NCBI GenBank assembly: GCA_019240655.1
Contig: JAFAXX010000171.1
Coordinates: forward strand, 1-38,564
Direction: 5' to 3'
Origin: Solirubrobacterales bacterium
Lineage (GTDB): Bacteria > Actinomycetota > Thermoleophilia > Solirubrobacterales > Solirubrobacteraceae
Length of the DNA stretch: 38,564 bases
Made by a program: the position numbers and the translations under genes. Below the pieces are notes generated by a model, which was not told where the DNA came from, searched no databases, and saw nothing but the letters and a program-made list of their open reading frames with translations. This document shows positions 36,687 through 38,564 of the stretch, in pieces. Within the stretch, counting starts at the first letter, position 1; each line of letters begins with the position of its first letter.

Positions 36687-36705
36687 GCGTTCACCGGATG
36701 AACGC
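36687..36705. promoter_or_regulatory. candidate operator GCGTTCA-CCGGA-TGAACGC
   Basis: Perfect 7-bp arms, 5-nt spacer, ~70-80 bp upstream of the second atypical LuxR regulator. Confidence 0.7.
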
Positions 36706-36772
36706 GTTCTGGGGCTTTGCGCCTACCGACGCCGGCGAGGTCGTCCGCGCGGCAGCCCGGAGATGTGCTCCA

Positions 36773-37402
36773 ATGAACGCTCCGATGCGCTTGCTCCTCG
36801 CCGATCACCCCGCCACACGAGCGGGAATCCGGATTGCGCTCGCGGGTCGAGCCGATGTGTGCGCGGAGGTCGGTGACGCCGAGGCAGCGACCCGAGCGGC
36901 GGAGCGCGAGCAGCCGGACGCGTGCCTGCTCAGCCGCGACATCCCGGGTGATTGGGTGGCCGCTGTGCGTGGCATCGGCGCCGTCGCCCCGCACGCGGCG
37001 GTCGTCGTGCTGTCGGAGCTCGGTGAGGCTGCGGAGCTACTGACCGCGGTGCGCGCCGGCGCCGTGGGGTACGTGCCCGGCACGCTGGACGCGAACCGCG
37101 TGCAGCGGATCATCGCGGCGATCGCCGCCGGCGAGGCGGTGGTGCCGCGGGCTATGGTCGCCGATCTCCTGCTCGCGCTGCGCGTTGGAGGCGGCGCCGC
37201 GAACGGGCTGACCGCGAGGGAGTCACAGGTGCTGGCCATGCTCCGCCGTGGGAGCACCACGGCCGCGATCGCGACGCAACTGGGTATCGCGCCGGTGACG
37301 GTGCGCCGGCACATCTCCGGGCTGGTACAGAAGCTCGGCGTCGAGGATCGCGCCGCGCTTGCCAACGCCGGCTCGCAGTCAGAAGGCGGACGCCGCGAGT
37401 AA
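36773..37402 (+). CDS. LuxR/NarL-family regulator with atypical (Asp-less) receiver domain
   Basis: MRLLLADHPATRAGIRIAL, PDACLLSRDIPG (Ser at the expected phospho-Asp position), GAVGYVPGTL (no Lys); HTH GLTARESQVLAMLRRGSTTAAIATQLGIAPVTVRRHISGLVQKLG. Start 36773 or 36785. Confidence 0.85.
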   Translation: MNAPMRLLLADHPATRAGIRIALAGRADVCAEVGDAEAATRAAEREQPDACLLSRDIPGDWVAAVRGIGAVAPHAAVVVLSELGEAAELLTAVRAGAVGYVPGTLDANRVQRIIAAIAAGEAVVPRAMVADLLLALRVGGGAANGLTARESQVLAMLRRGSTTAAIATQLGIAPVTVRRHISGLVQKLGVEDRAALANAGSQSEGGRRE

Positions 37403-37436
37403 AAGGAATTCCGTCCGGCCGGCGTTGGTTCGGCAC

Positions 37437-37709
37437 GTGAATCCCCCGGGCAAAGTCACGCCGGCGCCGGACTGCATCGAGTCAGCCCTCGACGCCGGAT
37501 GTGCAGCACTGATCACGCTGGAGTCGATTTGCGTCCGCCCTGGGGAAGGTCCGAACGAAGACGTCCGGCACCCGCTGCAGCAGGCGATCGAGTCGCTCCG
37601 GCAAGCCATCGCGGAGTTGCGCTCGGCGAGCGCGGGTACGACGAGGAGGCTGCCCGACGCGTTCGTGCTCCGGCCGCAGGGCTCCGAACTGAGCGCGGGG
37701 CCGCGCTAG
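37437..37709 (+). CDS. small hypothetical protein
   Basis: VNPPGKVTPAPDCIESALDAGCAALITLESICVRPGEGPNEDVRHPLQQAIESLRQAIAELRSASAG; helical C-terminal half; start uncertain. Confidence 0.4.
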   Translation: MNPPGKVTPAPDCIESALDAGCAALITLESICVRPGEGPNEDVRHPLQQAIESLRQAIAELRSASAGTTRRLPDAFVLRPQGSELSAGPR

Positions 37710-37722
37710 CGGCTAGCCGAGT

Positions 37723-38564
37723 CTACGCCTCGGCAACAGCCTCGGTGACCCCCCGCGCCACGTCGCGCTCGAGGTCGATCAGGTCCTGCACGCTCTCGTC
37801 GAGGGGCCGCCTGCCCCATCCGCAGGAGGTCGCGAGTCCGAACGACGAAAGGTGCCGGCGGGCTACCTCGTAGCGGCGCATGGCACCGCCGACGCCGTCA
37901 CGCGAGTCGATCAGTCCGAGATACACCCTCGCGTCCGGGACATCGAGGCCCTTGAGCGCGGCGTAGTGCTCATCCTGCTCGCCGCGGGCAAACTGGATCG
38001 GCATGTGCACGAACTCGACCGACCGCCCGCACGCCTTCGCTCCGCGGTTGACCATCTCGACGCCCACCCGCAGGTCCCTGATCGGGACGTAGTGCGCGCT
38101 GTCGGGCGACTCGCCGGCTTTGTGCCCCAGCGATCCGTAGCACACGTGGAGCCCCAGCCACACGTCCTGCGGTACAGCTGCCGCGAGCTCGCCCACCGAG
38201 ACGCAGTAACGCTCCATCGCGTCGTGCGGGAGTCGCTCGAAGTCCGCGTCGGCAAAGTTGAACTCGACGTGCTCTACGGCCGCAGTCTCGCGCGCCAGGT
38301 CAAACTGGATGGCCAGATCCTCATGCGGGATGACCGCAGCAAGATCGGCAATTTCACGCGCAACCGCGTCGTTGTACGCGCGCGCCACCAGCTCGAACTC
38401 CCGCGCGCTGCCGAAGAACGCGCGAACTGCGCTCTCGGTGCCGGGATAGGCAACCAGGAAACGGATGCCCGCGGGGATCACGCCGGCGTCGCGCAGGCCG
38501 CGGAACACCTCATAGGAAGCCTTCGCCTCCCCGGCGTATCCGATCTTCTCGAAGTAAATCTCCT
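37723..38564 (-). CDS. MetE/UROD-superfamily-like protein, 5' end off window
   Basis: Frame continues through the window edge (EIYFEKIGYAGEAKASYEVFRGLRDAG...); QFDLARETAAVEHVEF, LGLHVCYGSLGHK, VEMVNRGAKACGRSVEFVHMP, YLGLIDSRDGVGGAMRRYEVARRHLSSFGLATSCGWGRRP resemble the methionine synthase C-terminal barrel (His/Cys, SCGWG). Confidence 0.6.
   Translation of the reverse strand, partial: EIYFEKIGYAGEAKASYEVFRGLRDAGVIPAGIRFLVAYPGTESAVRAFFGSAREFELVARAYNDAVAREIADLAAVIPHEDLAIQFDLARETAAVEHVEFNFADADFERLPHDAMERYCVSVGELAAAVPQDVWLGLHVCYGSLGHKAGESPDSAHYVPIRDLRVGVEMVNRGAKACGRSVEFVHMPIQFARGEQDEHYAALKGLDVPDARVYLGLIDSRDGVGGAMRRYEVARRHLSSFGLATSCGWGRRPLDESVQDLIDLERDVARGVTEAVAEA

Noticed and set aside
1-38564. 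Mobile element, prophage or integron
   Set aside because: No transposase, integrase, phage structural genes, tRNA target or flanking direct repeats recognised.

Overview
High-GC (actinobacterial-looking, possibly Thermoleophilia/Solirubrobacterales by style; inference only) chromosomal window. The left part (1-10.2 kb) is ordinary metabolism: VOC protein end, orphan osmoprotectant-type binding protein, MFS transporter, threonine dehydratase, two translationally coupled acyl-CoA dehydrogenases, an AidB-like protein, TetR regulator, enoyl-CoA hydratase. From 10.3 to 37.4 kb lies a polysaccharide and regulation region. One part has UDP-GlcNAc 2-epimerase, a large fusion containing a processive GT2 glycosyltransferase, a small coupled membrane protein, a secreted glycosidase-like protein, a DUF2334 deacetylase-like protein, GlmS and a degenerate sugar nucleotidyltransferase. 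The other has a sugar epimerase, a CslA-like GT2 synthase coupled to a GlxA-like copper-radical oxidase, and a GH6 cellulase. The most interesting signal is regulatory. Two LuxR/NarL-type regulators (20210 and ~36773) have receiver domains that appear to lack the phospho-acceptor Asp and the conserved Lys, share a near-identical recognition helix (VTVRRH[V/I]SxxVQKLG), and each has a GTTCA-N4/5-TGAAC palindrome just upstream. A further copy of that palindrome sits in the divergent intergenic region of the GT2-fusion operon. This suggests a phosphorylation-independent local regulon for exopolysaccharide genes. Short tandem repeats straddle gene starts and ends at several loci. No tRNA, rRNA, CRISPR or transposase was recognised.
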